Positions 24,813-33,786 are shown, counted from the stretch's first letter. The stretch: DNA of 52,809 bases from an uncultured Bacteroidota bacterium (GCA_902826165.1 CADEDV010000002.1:83768-136576); one strand, 5' to 3'. Numbers and translations are program-made. Notes: a model not told the origin generated them from the sequence alone.

Positions 24813-25914
24813 TGTTCAAGTATTAGAAGCAGTAGAACGGTATATCCGCGGTGAAATGAACCCGGATGAGCGGTTATATTTTGAAAATCTGCGCAAGACC
24901 AATACGGAAGTAGACTTGCTGGTGGTGGAGCATACCTTATTTATGCAGCAGATGAACCGGTTTGGTGAGTGGCAGAAATTCAGGACCAACTTACAGGATG
25001 TTCATACCAATCTTACTGAAACGGGTAAGATCAATTCAGCCAAACTTACCGGTAAAGCGAAAGTGGTTTATCTCTGGAACCGTTATAAGAGAGTAGCAGC
25101 AATCGCAGCCACGATCGCTGGTGTAACTGCATTAACAGTTTCTTCCCTGGTTAATACATTTAACCCGGTACCTGAAAATGCAAAAGTGAAAGAACTTGTA
25201 AATAGAGTAAAAGATCTGGATAATAGAACCCGGCAACTAGATACAAAAATTGAAAACGTTGACAAGAAAGATAGCCCGAAACCGATTATAGCTACACCTG
25301 TTCGTTATAATGGTACAGGGTTTCTTATTGATGCAAAAGGTCTAATGATTACCAATGCCCACGTAGTAAAAAATTCAAGAAATATCTTTGTTCAGAATAA
25401 CAAGGGAGATCAGTTTAAAGCTATCGTTGTAAGACTTGATATAGCCAGGGATGTGGCAATCATAAAAATTGATGATGATAATTTCAAACAATTCCCATCA
25501 CTTCCTTACGGTATCAGGAAAACAAATTCTGAAATAGCAGAGCCCATATTCACCCTCGGTTTCCCAAGGAATGAAATAGTTTATGGGGAAGGATACCTGA
25601 GTGCAAAGACCGGTTATAATGGTGATACCCTCTCCTGTCAAATTGCAGTTGCAGCAAACCCTGGAAATAGCGGAGGACCTGTATTCAACCATAACGGTGA
25701 AGTGATTGGTATTCTTAGTGCAAAGGAAACAGATGCAGAAAGCACTGTATTTGCTGTGCAGTCAAAATACATTTACCAGGCATTAGAAGAGCTGAAATCA
25801 AATTCTCTTTATAAAAATATCAGGATGTCACCAAAATCATCTGTCAGCGGACTTAGTAAAGTACAACAGGTGAAAAAGATCCAGGACTATGTGTTCATGG
25901 TAAAAGGTGACTAA
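24805..25914 (+). CDS. Membrane protein with anti-sigma-like N-terminus and periplasmic trypsin-like protease domain
   Basis: 369 residues from the ATG at 24805 (GTG at 24802 is also in frame). Residues 1 to about 70 look like the cytoplasmic part of Bacteroidota anti-sigma factors (A-V-E-R-Y-I-R-G-E-M-N-P-D-E-R). One transmembrane helix lies at about 96-116 and a short coiled coil at about 127-155. An S1C trypsin-like domain spans about 168-335. The catalytic triad is complete: H186 in T-N-A-H-V-V, D216 in A-R-D-V-A-I-I-K-I, S289 in G-N-S-G-G-P-V. No PDZ domain is present, unlike HtrA/DegS. The coupling to the sigma gene suggests that one polypeptide both holds the sigma factor and senses the periplasm. 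Confidence 0.82.
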   Translation: MNDVQVLEAVERYIRGEMNPDERLYFENLRKTNTEVDLLVVEHTLFMQQMNRFGEWQKFRTNLQDVHTNLTETGKINSAKLTGKAKVVYLWNRYKRVAAIAATIAGVTALTVSSLVNTFNPVPENAKVKELVNRVKDLDNRTRQLDTKIENVDKKDSPKPIIATPVRYNGTGFLIDAKGLMITNAHVVKNSRNIFVQNNKGDQFKAIVVRLDIARDVAIIKIDDDNFKQFPSLPYGIRKTNSEIAEPIFTLGFPRNEIVYGEGYLSAKTGYNGDTLSCQIAVAANPGNSGGPVFNHNGEVIGILSAKETDAESTVFAVQSKYIYQALEELKSNSLYKNIRMSPKSSVSGLSKVQQVKKIQDYVFMVKGD

Positions 25915-25933
25915 GCAAATATTTTTCCCTATG

Positions 25934-25967
25934 AAAAAGCCGCAGTTATAAGCTGCGGCTTTTTTTT
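25934..25967. terminator. Bidirectional terminator between the protease and nucleotidyltransferase genes
   Basis: AAAAAGCCGCAG (25934-25945), loop, CTGCGGC (25953-25959) and a run of eight T. It serves the convergent genes on both sides. Confidence 0.88.
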
Positions 25968-25980
25968 ATTTCTTATTTAT

Positions 25981-26877
25981 CTATTTCCAGAGAAACTCCG
26001 GGTACTGTCCTTTTTTTATCAGGTCATTCAGGCTCTTCTGCACAAAAGGTGCATCTTCCTTGTAGGTTACACCAAACCAAAGCGAGTTGGTGGGAATGAT
26101 CTCCACCTTACCACCTTCTTTGATAAACTGGTCAGCCACGATCGGGATGAAGAATTCTGATTTCAGTTCCTTCCCATATTTACTAAGAAAATCGCTGAAC
26201 AGCTTTTGGGTGTATGAAAAGAATGAAGGATCAAAGCACCAGAAGTTCATAGACACCCTGGTTGTAACGGGCAATTCTTTAGGTTCAAGCCCGTCATCAC
26301 ATAATATCTTGCCGTCCTTTTTAGCAATATTGATGCGTTCGGTGATCGTGGCAAGATTACCATTCGCATCCAGGCCACAAACACCCCTGTTCACTGTACC
26401 ATGTTCTGACAAAGTGCTTAACAGGTCGTATCCAACGATGCCATAACTATCAGCATCGCATTTCGTGGTTAAAAAATCTGCGGCATTTGTAAAAGCACTG
26501 TACCCATAAAAATCATCGGCGTTGATCACGGCAAAAGGTTCCTTCACCACATCCATTGCACACAACACCGCATGTGCTGTCCCCCAGGGCTTGCTCCGTT
26601 CGGGATGTCTTTCAAAATCATCCGTAAATGAATTCATCTCCTGGAAAACATATTCCGTTGAGATCCGTCCTTTCAGTTTGGGTTCAAATATGGATTTGAA
26701 ATTATCGGCGAATTCTTTGCGGATAATGAACACGACCTTACCAAAACCGGAACGGATGGCATCATAGATCGAATAATCCATTATGGTTTCACCGCCGGGG
26801 CCAAATCCTTCGATCTGTTTCATGCTGCCGTACCGGGAAGCCATACCGGCAGCTAATATTACTAATGTAGGTTTCAT
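25981..26877 (-). CDS. Sugar-phosphate nucleotidyltransferase family protein
   Basis: A 298-residue Rossmann-type nucleotidyltransferase. The N-terminal L-A-A-G-M-A-S-R-Y-G-S-M-K-Q is the nucleotide-binding signature. I-N-A-D-D-F-Y-G carries the metal-binding Asp. It activates a sugar phosphate with an NTP; the sugar is not determined. A C-terminal hexapeptide-repeat domain, as in GlmU or GlmM partners, is absent. It stands alone, divergent from the PLP enzyme gene. Confidence 0.85.
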   Translation of the reverse strand: MKPTLVILAAGMASRYGSMKQIEGFGPGGETIMDYSIYDAIRSGFGKVVFIIRKEFADNFKSIFEPKLKGRISTEYVFQEMNSFTDDFERHPERSKPWGTAHAVLCAMDVVKEPFAVINADDFYGYSAFTNAADFLTTKCDADSYGIVGYDLLSTLSEHGTVNRGVCGLDANGNLATITERINIAKKDGKILCDDGLEPKELPVTTRVSMNFWCFDPSFFSYTQKLFSDFLSKYGKELKSEFFIPIVADQFIKEGGKVEIIPTNSLWFGVTYKEDAPFVQKSLNDLIKKGQYPEFLWK

Positions 26878-26932
26878 GATTTAAAATTGCGGGACGAAAT
26901 TAAAGTAAATTCGCCATGCAATATCTTCTATT

Positions 26933-27820
26933 TTGAAAGAACTCCGTTTTGAAAATATCACTGTTGACAATGTAACAATACCACTTTTTGCGCAAAAAAA
27001 GATTGAGTTATCTGTTCTCCGTATTGACAAACTCCACGATACAGTATCCGGCAACAAATGGTTCAAGCTCCGGTATTACATCAGCGAAGCAGTTGAACAG
27101 CAAAAAAAACAGATCATAACCTTTGGTGGTGCTTATTCCAATCATATCGTGGCCACTGCCGCTGCGTGCCGGATCAGCCGGTTGGTTTGTACAGGCATCA
27201 TCCGCGGTGAAGAACCAACCTCCTTATCTCCGACCTTATTACAGTCAAAAGAATTGGGCATGCAACTGGTCTTTATCAGCCGGGAAGACTATGCAGTTAA
27301 GAAATTACCGGACCTGCTAAATGATAAAGACCATTATATTATCAATGAAGGCGGTTATGGCAGAACAGGTGCGAAAGGGGCCGCCAGTATTACTGATCAT
27401 TTTACCCCGGCTGATTATTCACATATTTGTTGTGCCGTGGGTACCGGCACGATGATGGCGGGATTGTTAAATGCATTACCAGGCCAGGAAGTGATTGGCA
27501 TCAGTACCATGAAGAATAATTTTCAACTGGAAGATGCAGTACGGCAATTACTGAACGAGCTGAAACGTCCGGTTCGGCTTTTTCATGATTATCATTTCGG
27601 GGGATATGCCAAATACAAACCGGAGTTATTATCATTCATGAATGAATTATACAAGACGACCGGTATTCCTTCCGACTTTGTCTACACGGGTAAATTGTTT
27701 TATGCAATCAATGATCTTGTGGCAAAAGATTTTTTTCCGCCGGGTAGCAAATTATTGCTGATACATAGCGGAGGGCTGCAGGGCAACCGGTCGCTGAGTA
27801 AGGATACGTTAATCTTTTAG
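26933..27820 (+). CDS. PLP-dependent ACC deaminase / D-cysteine desulfhydrase family protein
   Basis: A 295-residue fold-type II PLP enzyme. The internal aldimine Lys is K42 in S-G-N-K-W-F-K-L. F-G-G-A-Y-S-N-H is the substrate/PLP segment and V-G-T-G-T-M-M-A-G the phosphate-binding loop. Known members deaminate 1-aminocyclopropane-1-carboxylate or desulfhydrate D-cysteine, and the two activities cannot be separated here. The start is unusual: the frame is open only from 26909, contains no ATG before the conserved region, and TTG at 26933 is the best start. Confidence 0.87.
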   Translation: MKELRFENITVDNVTIPLFAQKKIELSVLRIDKLHDTVSGNKWFKLRYYISEAVEQQKKQIITFGGAYSNHIVATAAACRISRLVCTGIIRGEEPTSLSPTLLQSKELGMQLVFISREDYAVKKLPDLLNDKDHYIINEGGYGRTGAKGAASITDHFTPADYSHICCAVGTGTMMAGLLNALPGQEVIGISTMKNNFQLEDAVRQLLNELKRPVRLFHDYHFGGYAKYKPELLSFMNELYKTTGIPSDFVYTGKLFYAINDLVAKDFFPPGSKLLLIHSGGLQGNRSLSKDTLIF

Positions 27821-27839
27821 GTATTTTATCCTCCTGCCC

Positions 27840-27847
27840 TATCTTTG
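27840..27847 (+). promoter_or_regulatory. -7 promoter element (TATCTTTG) of the exported protein gene
   Basis: An exact TAnnTTTG match, 47 bases before the ATG at 27895. Confidence 0.4.
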
Positions 27848-27894
27848 TCCACACCGATAAAAGAATCCAATCCTTTTTCCGTTATTTTATCATT

Positions 27895-28677
27895 ATGAAG
27901 AAACTGGTCCTGTCCCTTTTACTGGTATGTTTTATAACAAGCAGTTATCTGTTTGCACAGGACACCCTGCCTAAATTCTCCGTAACCAATGCCGGTAATA
28001 ACCGGATCATTGTCGGCTGGACAAATACCTATGACAATGTCAGGCAGATCAGCATCCAGCGTTCCTTCGACAGTCTTACGGGCTACAAATCTATTATGAC
28101 GGTCCCTGATCCGTCAACATTACAAAACGGGTATGTTGATACAAAAGCAACGAATGATCACATGTTTTACCGGCTCTATATCATGTTTGATAAGGGTATG
28201 TACACTTTCAGTAAACCAAAGCGTCCGTATAAGGATACAACCCGGAGAACAGCGACGCCAGCTACTATAACCGGACCGGATGGGAAAATACAAACAGCCG
28301 CTGCGGACAGTAATAAACTGAATGGCGTTGATGTGGGAGATGTGGTAGGTCTGATCAATGCGGGTGATTCAATCGGCATCCCCGGCATCGGGATCAGCAA
28401 TAAACCCAAGCCTCCTGTTTTTACGCCTTCCCTGCATGTCTATACCTATAAAGATGGCAATATCCGTATCAATCTCCCCGAAGAGGAAAATAAAAAATAT
28501 GCCATTAAATTCTTTGAAGAGAACGACGATATGTTGTTTGAACTCAAAGACATTAAAGAAAGGACTTTCAGTATTGATAAAGCCATTTTCCTGCACAGCG
28601 GCTGGTTCAAATTTGAGTTATATGAGGATGGAAAACTGAAAGAGAAACATAAGTTCTTCCTGCAAAAAGATTTCTGA
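27895..28677 (+). CDS. Exported protein of unknown function with fibronectin-III-like start
   Basis: A 260-residue secreted protein. A signal peptide (MKKLVLSLLLVCFITSSYLFA, cleavage before Q) is followed by about 90 residues that read like an Fn3 beta-sandwich (R-I-I-V-G-W-T-N-T-Y-D-N-V-R-Q-I-S-I-Q-R). A linker and a second beta-rich region end the protein. No T9SS sorting domain is present. Its stop directly abuts the lipB stop (TGA next to TCA), so the two convergent genes share no spacer. Confidence 0.6.
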   Translation: MKKLVLSLLLVCFITSSYLFAQDTLPKFSVTNAGNNRIIVGWTNTYDNVRQISIQRSFDSLTGYKSIMTVPDPSTLQNGYVDTKATNDHMFYRLYIMFDKGMYTFSKPKRPYKDTTRRTATPATITGPDGKIQTAAADSNKLNGVDVGDVVGLINAGDSIGIPGIGISNKPKPPVFTPSLHVYTYKDGNIRINLPEEENKKYAIKFFEENDDMLFELKDIKERTFSIDKAIFLHSGWFKFELYEDGKLKEKHKFFLQKDF

Positions 28678-29427
28678 TCAGCCGGTCACCAGGTCGGATT
28701 CAAACACTTTTGAAAAATTATTCTTCACTTTTTCTTTCACTTCTTCAAAATCCATGGTATGTCCCAGCTCTTTTTCCAATGAGGTGACCTGCTTGTCCGT
28801 AATACCGCAGGGAACAATAAAATTGAAATAATTCAGATCGGTATTCACATTCAGGGCAAACCCGTGCATGGTGATCCAGCGGCTGCTGCGGACACCGATG
28901 GCACATATCTTTCGTTCCTTTCCTTTAACAGCCGGATCGATCCAAACACCCGTCTCACCGGGCGAACGATCTCCCTTAATGCCATATTCGGCTAACGTAA
29001 GAATGATCACTTCTTCAATATTGCGCAGGTATTTACCGATATCAGTATAAAATTTTTCCAGGTCCAGTATAGGATAACCAACGATCTGCCCGGGACCATG
29101 AAAAGTGATATCTCCTCCCCGGTTGGTGCGGAAAAATTCAATGCCTTTCACAGATCGCATTTCTTCACTGATCAGCACATTTTCAATATTTCCGCTTTTG
29201 CCTAATGTATATACAGGTGGATGTTCTACGAAAAGAAGATGGTGCAGGGTGTTGAGGTCTGAGGCCGGAAGGTGGAAGTCGGATTGTGGCGCTCCGGCAT
29301 CAGGCACCATACTTCTGGCTTCTGTTTTCTTTCTCACATTTTCATGCAACAAGCTTTCCTGGTAATCCCAGGCAGCCTGGTAGTCTAGCTGACCAAGGTC
29401 TTTGAATATGATCTGTTGTTTATTCAT
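28678..29427 (-). CDS. lipB: Lipoyl(octanoyl) transferase
   Basis: A 249-residue enzyme that moves octanoyl from acyl carrier protein to lipoyl domains. It has the family blocks R-G-G-D-I-T-F-H-G-P-G-Q, K-I-C-A-I-G-V-R-S-S-R-W with the active-site Lys, and P-C-G-I-T-D with the nucleophilic Cys. About 20 residues near 40-55 (SMVPDAGAPQSDFHLPASD) look like an insertion. A -7 element lies 8 bases before the ATG. Confidence 0.93.
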   Translation of the reverse strand: MNKQQIIFKDLGQLDYQAAWDYQESLLHENVRKKTEARSMVPDAGAPQSDFHLPASDLNTLHHLLFVEHPPVYTLGKSGNIENVLISEEMRSVKGIEFFRTNRGGDITFHGPGQIVGYPILDLEKFYTDIGKYLRNIEEVIILTLAEYGIKGDRSPGETGVWIDPAVKGKERKICAIGVRSSRWITMHGFALNVNTDLNYFNFIVPCGITDKQVTSLEKELGHTMDFEEVKEKVKNNFSKVFESDLVTG

Positions 29428-29435
29428 TCCGAAGG

Positions 29436-29443
29436 CAAATTTA
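29436..29443 (-). promoter_or_regulatory. -7 promoter element (TAAATTTG) of lipB
   Basis: An exact TAnnTTTG match that ends 8 bases before the ATG, so the 5' leader is at most a few bases. No -33 TTG is clear. Confidence 0.4.
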
Positions 29444-29533
29444 TACTAAAGTGAGATAAGGCGCTTTTAGTGAAAGTCCCCCATAAGATAAGGGATATAT
29501 TTAGTTAGACGTTCCCGGCAAAATGCCAACCAT

Positions 29534-29541
29534 TACCTTTG
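29534..29541 (+). promoter_or_regulatory. -7 promoter element (TACCTTTG) of the RluD-type gene
   Basis: An exact TAnnTTTG match ending 6 bases before the ATG at 29548, again implying a leaderless mRNA. Confidence 0.45.
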
Positions 29542-29547
29542 CCAACT

Positions 29548-30615
29548 ATGGCTGAAGAATCAGAACAGGATAACCCGGAAATACAGGATAACAGTGATGA
29601 GCTCTATGAGCGGTTTAGTTTTAAAACCGACAAAGGGCAGGAACCTCTGCGTATTGATAAATTCCTGACCAACCGGATCGAAAGGGCCACCCGGAATAAA
29701 TTGCAGCAAGCGATCAATGCCGGCCTGGTATTGGTCAATGGAAAAGAGATACGGCCCAATTACAAGATAAAGCCGATGGACGAGATCATTATTTATTCTG
29801 ACATGAGTCCGGAAGAGACAGATGTCGTGCCGGAACCAATGAACCTGAATATCGTGTTTGAGGATGATGAACTCATGATGATCAATAAACCCGCCGGTAT
29901 GGTAGTACATCCCGGCAGTGGCAACTATACAGGCACTTTATTGAATGGGGTGGCGTATTACCTCCAACAAAAAAATCCCGGTATCTCAGAAGATGTGCTG
30001 CCAAGGTTTGGTCTTGTACATCGTATTGATAAAAATACCAGTGGTCTGCTTGTATTAGCTAAAACAGATATTGCCATGCGGCAATTAGCCAAACAATTCT
30101 TTGATCATACCGTGAAGCGGCAATACCTCGCTCTGGTCTGGGGTGATGTGCAAAAAGATGAAGGAACGATCATAGCCCATGTGGGCCGTCATCTCCGTTT
30201 CCGTAAATTATTTGAGGCCTACCCCGAAGGTGATCATGGAAAAGAAGCCATTACCCATTATAAAGTAATTGAACGGTTTGGTTATGTAACACTGGTACAA
30301 TGTATCCTCGAAACAGGACGTACCCACCAGATACGGGTACATATGAAATATATCGGTCACCCCTTATTCAATGATGATTTTTACGGGGGTGATAAAATTG
30401 TAAAAGGAACTGTTTATACCAAATATAAACAGTTTGTTGATAATTGTTTCAATATCTGCAAGCGGCAGGCTTTGCATGCCAAGACACTGGGTTTTGTTCA
30501 TCCCACCACTGGCGAAGAAATGTTTTTTGATACTGAATTACCCGAAGACATCAGCAGTGTGATCGAAAAATGGAGGAAGTATGTGAATGCTGTAGGAAAA
30601 AAACCGGAGGAATAA
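29548..30615 (+). CDS. RluA/RluD family pseudouridine synthase
   Basis: About 355 residues from the ATG at 29548 (an in-frame TTG at 29539 overlaps the -7 element). An S4 RNA-binding domain (R-I-D-K-F-L-T-N-R, L-V-L-V-N-G-K) is followed by the synthase domain, with the catalytic Asp in H-R-I-D-K-N-T-S-G-L. RluD modifies 23S rRNA helix 69; the exact target here is inferred. The basic C-terminus and length are normal. Confidence 0.92.
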   Translation: MAEESEQDNPEIQDNSDELYERFSFKTDKGQEPLRIDKFLTNRIERATRNKLQQAINAGLVLVNGKEIRPNYKIKPMDEIIIYSDMSPEETDVVPEPMNLNIVFEDDELMMINKPAGMVVHPGSGNYTGTLLNGVAYYLQQKNPGISEDVLPRFGLVHRIDKNTSGLLVLAKTDIAMRQLAKQFFDHTVKRQYLALVWGDVQKDEGTIIAHVGRHLRFRKLFEAYPEGDHGKEAITHYKVIERFGYVTLVQCILETGRTHQIRVHMKYIGHPLFNDDFYGGDKIVKGTVYTKYKQFVDNCFNICKRQALHAKTLGFVHPTTGEEMFFDTELPEDISSVIEKWRKYVNAVGKKPEE

Positions 30616-30649
30616 AGTAAGCATACTTCCCCTGTTTTGTAGGTACAAC

Positions 30650-31594
30650 TTAGTTTTTAAAATCAAATAGAGTTGCAGTAAATATTCCTCTTTCTCTTTT
30701 CTTAAAGATCACATTCCAGTTGCCTTTATAGCGAAGTGTTTTAGGAACAAGATAAGTTCCGAATTTTGTCAGCTCCACTTCCATGTGCACATCAAAATCA
30801 TACACACCGGCATTATAACTGATATCATAATTCCGGGCCATGATCTCCATGGTCTTTGCATTGAACCAGGTGATCATATTGTCAATAACGATCTTATCCT
30901 TCTTCCCTTCCCGGAGGTCTTCTTTGGAGCTGATCGAAAATACATAACAGGATTGCCCTTCATAGTCGGCCTGGTCAATCCTGAAATTGTAATACCTGGC
31001 CCGGTCAGGATCAAAGATGTCGATCTTATCGCCGATAAAAGGGATGCCGGATATTTTCTTGCCCGGGTTAAAGAACAACATCTTCAGCTGTTCTTTATGT
31101 TTGGCCATTCCTTTTTTGGAACGGGTGCTAAAATCAATTCCTTTTACAATATTATTTTCATTACAAACAGAGCCGTTCGTAAAGAAAAGACCGGCATATA
31201 GCTGGGCCGTATAATAATTGTAATTACTGTCGCTGGTATAAAAATTCCCGGTGGCTTTTTCTTCCAGCACCTCCATCGTACGGCAGCCCGCATTTCGTTG
31301 CTGTTTCGTTCTGCTTTGCAGAGATGCTTTTTGTTTTCCGGTCTTATCAATAATACGGATATCGTTGAGAGAAGTAAAGCCAAGCACATGAAGTGTCCTG
31401 AATGCTTTATAGAAAGTAGTATCTTCTTTTACCCGCTGAATAAATTTAGGCACATTCAGGTCGGACCGCATCACCACTTCCGAAAGATTCATCATTTGTG
31501 CCAGCCGCTGGTTGTCGAGGGAATCTTCCTGTGCAGTCAATGTACCCGTTACTGCAAGAACGATAAAGCCCGGTAACAACATTTTGCGCAGCAT
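30650..31594 (-). CDS. Exported protein of unknown function
   Basis: A 314-residue protein with a signal peptide (MLRKMLLPGFIVLAVTGTLTA, cleavage before Q). The mature part is beta-rich, with no motif I can name (K-A-F-R-T-L-H-V-L-G-F-T, P-F-I-G-D-K-I-D-I-F-D, P-K-T-L-R-Y-K-G-N-W). The overall style matches periplasmic or outer-membrane Bacteroidota proteins. It starts 38 bases after def on the same strand and is probably co-transcribed with it. Confidence 0.6.
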   Translation of the reverse strand: MLRKMLLPGFIVLAVTGTLTAQEDSLDNQRLAQMMNLSEVVMRSDLNVPKFIQRVKEDTTFYKAFRTLHVLGFTSLNDIRIIDKTGKQKASLQSRTKQQRNAGCRTMEVLEEKATGNFYTSDSNYNYYTAQLYAGLFFTNGSVCNENNIVKGIDFSTRSKKGMAKHKEQLKMLFFNPGKKISGIPFIGDKIDIFDPDRARYYNFRIDQADYEGQSCYVFSISSKEDLREGKKDKIVIDNMITWFNAKTMEIMARNYDISYNAGVYDFDVHMEVELTKFGTYLVPKTLRYKGNWNVIFKKRERGIFTATLFDFKN

Positions 31595-31632
31595 GGCTTT
31601 AATTTTTTGATGAGACTGATAAGGTCAGGGAG

Positions 31633-32211
31633 TTACCCGGGGAAGGTCATTTTATAATCCACATTCACTTTCCCTTTGGAGATATCATTGAGTTTACCTT
31701 TCATCAGCTTGCGTTTCAACCCGGAGATATGATCAATGAATAATTTTCCTTCAATATGATCGTATTCATGTAAGATCACCCGGGCTGAAAGACCGGTGAA
31801 GGTCATGATATGTGAATCAAAATTCTGGTCCCGGAACTGCATTGTTACAGATTCGCTTCTGTACACATCTTCCCTGATCTTGGGGATGCTTAGACATCCT
31901 TCATTATAAGCCCATTCATCTCCATCCAGTTCCACAATATGTGCATTGATAAAAACTGCTTTGATACCGGGAGCATCGGGATACTCTTTTTGCTCGTCCG
32001 GGTTCATACCATTGAACATCTGCACCGTATCCACCACAAATAACCGGATATCCCTGTTTACCTGTGGAGCCGCCAGCCCTACTCCGTTACTGGCATACAT
32101 GGTCTCCCACATGTCTTCGATCAATTTTTCAAGCCCGGGATGTTCAGGCATAATGTCATGGGCTACTTTTCGTAATACCGGGTGACCATAAGCTACAATA
32201 GGAAGAATCAT
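31633..32211 (-). CDS. def: Peptide deformylase
   Basis: About 192 residues from the ATG at 32211; the longer in-frame form would include the promoter. It removes the N-terminal formyl group from new proteins. The three family motifs are intact: G-V-G-L-A-A-P-Q-V, E-G-C-L-S with the Cys metal ligand, and H-E-Y-D-H with the two His. It is preceded by its own promoter behind ruvX. Confidence 0.95.
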   Translation of the reverse strand: MILPIVAYGHPVLRKVAHDIMPEHPGLEKLIEDMWETMYASNGVGLAAPQVNRDIRLFVVDTVQMFNGMNPDEQKEYPDAPGIKAVFINAHIVELDGDEWAYNEGCLSIPKIREDVYRSESVTMQFRDQNFDSHIMTFTGLSARVILHEYDHIEGKLFIDHISGLKRKLMKGKLNDISKGKVNVDYKMTFPG

Positions 32212-32256
32212 TCCGTTAAATCGTTTATTCGTTATTTGTGTCTGAAACCAGTGTTG

Positions 32257-32287
32257 CAAAGTTATTCCGTCAGGCTTAATTAACCAA
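32257..32287 (-). promoter_or_regulatory. Promoter of def
   Basis: TTG (32287-32285), a 20-base spacer and TAACTTTG (32264-32257) on the - strand. The spacing equals that of the aromatic operon promoter. The ATG is 45 bases downstream. Confidence 0.6.
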
Positions 32288-32295
32288 TTTACTGG

Positions 32296-32709
32296 TCATC
32301 CAATTGACCGGAGATACTCCTGTAACATGATCGTGGCGGCTATTTCATCCACCAGGGCTTTGTTGCGGCGGTCTTTTTTCCTCAGGCCCATTTCCAGCAT
32401 GGAATCTTTCGCCATTTTGGAGGTAAAGCGTTCATCTACTTTTTTAACGGGCATTGCAGGGAAATGCTTTTGGAGGTCTTTAATGCATTTCTCCACTAAA
32501 GGTGTGGCATGTGTAGCAGAATCGTCCCAGTTGGTGGGCCAGCCGATAATGATGAGTTCCACCTGCTCCTTGGCAAAATAATCTTTGAGGAAAGGGATCA
32601 GTTCTTTTGAATGCAGGGTAGTGAGTCCCGTGGCAATGATCTGCAAAGGATCAGTTACGGCAATACCGGTACGTTTGAGGCCGAAGTCTATGGAGAGTAT
32701 GCGGGGCAT
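32296..32709 (-). CDS. ruvX: YqgF/RuvX family RNase H-like protein (putative Holliday junction resolvase)
   Basis: A 137-residue protein of the usual length. The RNase H-like fold motifs are I-D-F-G-L-K-R-T-G-I-A-V near the start, a V-E-L-I-I-I-G-W-P strand, and D-E-R-F-T-S with a catalytic-site Asp/Glu. The family processes 16S rRNA or DNA junctions, and the role here is not settled. It lies between ubiA-like and def genes on the same strand. Confidence 0.88.
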   Translation of the reverse strand: MPRILSIDFGLKRTGIAVTDPLQIIATGLTTLHSKELIPFLKDYFAKEQVELIIIGWPTNWDDSATHATPLVEKCIKDLQKHFPAMPVKKVDERFTSKMAKDSMLEMGLRKKDRRNKALVDEIAATIMLQEYLRSIG

Positions 32710-32725
32710 AATTCAAGTTGATTCA

Positions 32726-32782
32726 GTTCATGGTTCATGGTTCATGGTTACGGACCATGAACTATCAACAATGAACTATGAA
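32726..32782. repeat. TTCATGG-type repeat between ruvX and the prenyltransferase gene
   Basis: Three tandem copies of GTTCATG (32726-32746) face inverted copies CCATGAAC and ATGAACTATGAAC (32755-32782). The right end supplies the stop codon of the prenyltransferase gene. A related short copy is at 51653-51676. Confidence 0.7.
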
Positions 32783-33765
32783 CTGATAAAAAGATCAGCA
32801 ATGACAAAGATGGCGAAAACAACGGAAGCAATTCCATTAGCGGTCATAAAAGCGAGATTTACTTTGCGCAGGTCATTCGGTTTTACAATGGAATGCTGGT
32901 AGATCAGCATACCGGTAAAAATTGCCACACCGATCCAGTATAACCAGCCAAAACCGCCGATCCTTCCGGCTACGAACACAGCCGCCGCACTGATACCATG
33001 AAACAGTTCGGACACATGCAGTGCTTTTGCCTTTCCCACCCAGGCGGGAATAGAATATAATTTCTGCGACTTGTCAAACTCTTCATCCTGCAAGGCATAG
33101 ATAATATCAAAGCCGCTGACCCAAAAAATTACAGCAATAGAAAATAAGATGGGTAACAAGGCAAACAGGCCGGTTACGGCGAGGTAAGCACCAATAGGTG
33201 CCAATGATAATCCAACACCTAACACCAAATGACAAAGCGGGGTAAACCGCTTGGTATAACTATACCCTAGTACCACCAATAAGGCCACTGGTGATAAATA
33301 GAAGCAAAGACGATTAATAAAGAAGGTGCAGGCAACAAACAACAAACTGCTGATGATCGTGAACCATAAGGCACTGTTTGATTTGATGATACCTGCCGGT
33401 ATTTCCCGGATCGCAGTTCTCGGGTTTATAGCATCAAAGCTTCTGTCAAGATAACGGTTAAAAGCCATCGCTGCACTGCGGGCAAAGACCATGCAGAGGA
33501 TGACCAAAATAAAATATTGCGCCACTATCCATCGGGGGTTCTCGCCTGAAAATATTTTTCCTAACATAGAATCCTCCGTAAAGTTTACACCAATTGTATC
33601 CCCCATCCAGGATGGAGTAAAAATTGTTATATGCCATCCCGGCACAACAGAAGTAGCATATTCATTTCGCAAGACTCCCAGAAAAAAACCAATCATCGCA
33701 AAAGGCATGGCAAAGATGGTATGCGAGAATTTTATAAGAGAGAGGTAACTTTTTACTTTCGGCAT
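32776..33765 (-). CDS. UbiA family prenyltransferase, probably for menaquinone synthesis
   Basis: A 329-residue polytopic membrane enzyme. The Asp-rich motif N-R-Y-L-D-R-S-F-D lies in the first half, and a second acidic site lies in Q-D-E-E-F-D. Eight or nine hydrophobic segments follow UbiA topology. It adds a prenyl chain to an aromatic acceptor. Since Bacteroidota generally use menaquinone, a MqnP/MenA-like role is more likely than ubiquinone synthesis, by inference. It starts 21 bases after trmH on the same strand. Confidence 0.85.
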   Translation of the reverse strand: MPKVKSYLSLIKFSHTIFAMPFAMIGFFLGVLRNEYATSVVPGWHITIFTPSWMGDTIGVNFTEDSMLGKIFSGENPRWIVAQYFILVILCMVFARSAAMAFNRYLDRSFDAINPRTAIREIPAGIIKSNSALWFTIISSLLFVACTFFINRLCFYLSPVALLVVLGYSYTKRFTPLCHLVLGVGLSLAPIGAYLAVTGLFALLPILFSIAVIFWVSGFDIIYALQDEEFDKSQKLYSIPAWVGKAKALHVSELFHGISAAAVFVAGRIGGFGWLYWIGVAIFTGMLIYQHSIVKPNDLRKVNLAFMTANGIASVVFAIFVIADLFISS

Positions 33766-33786
33766 GTTTCAAAATTAATAATGAAT

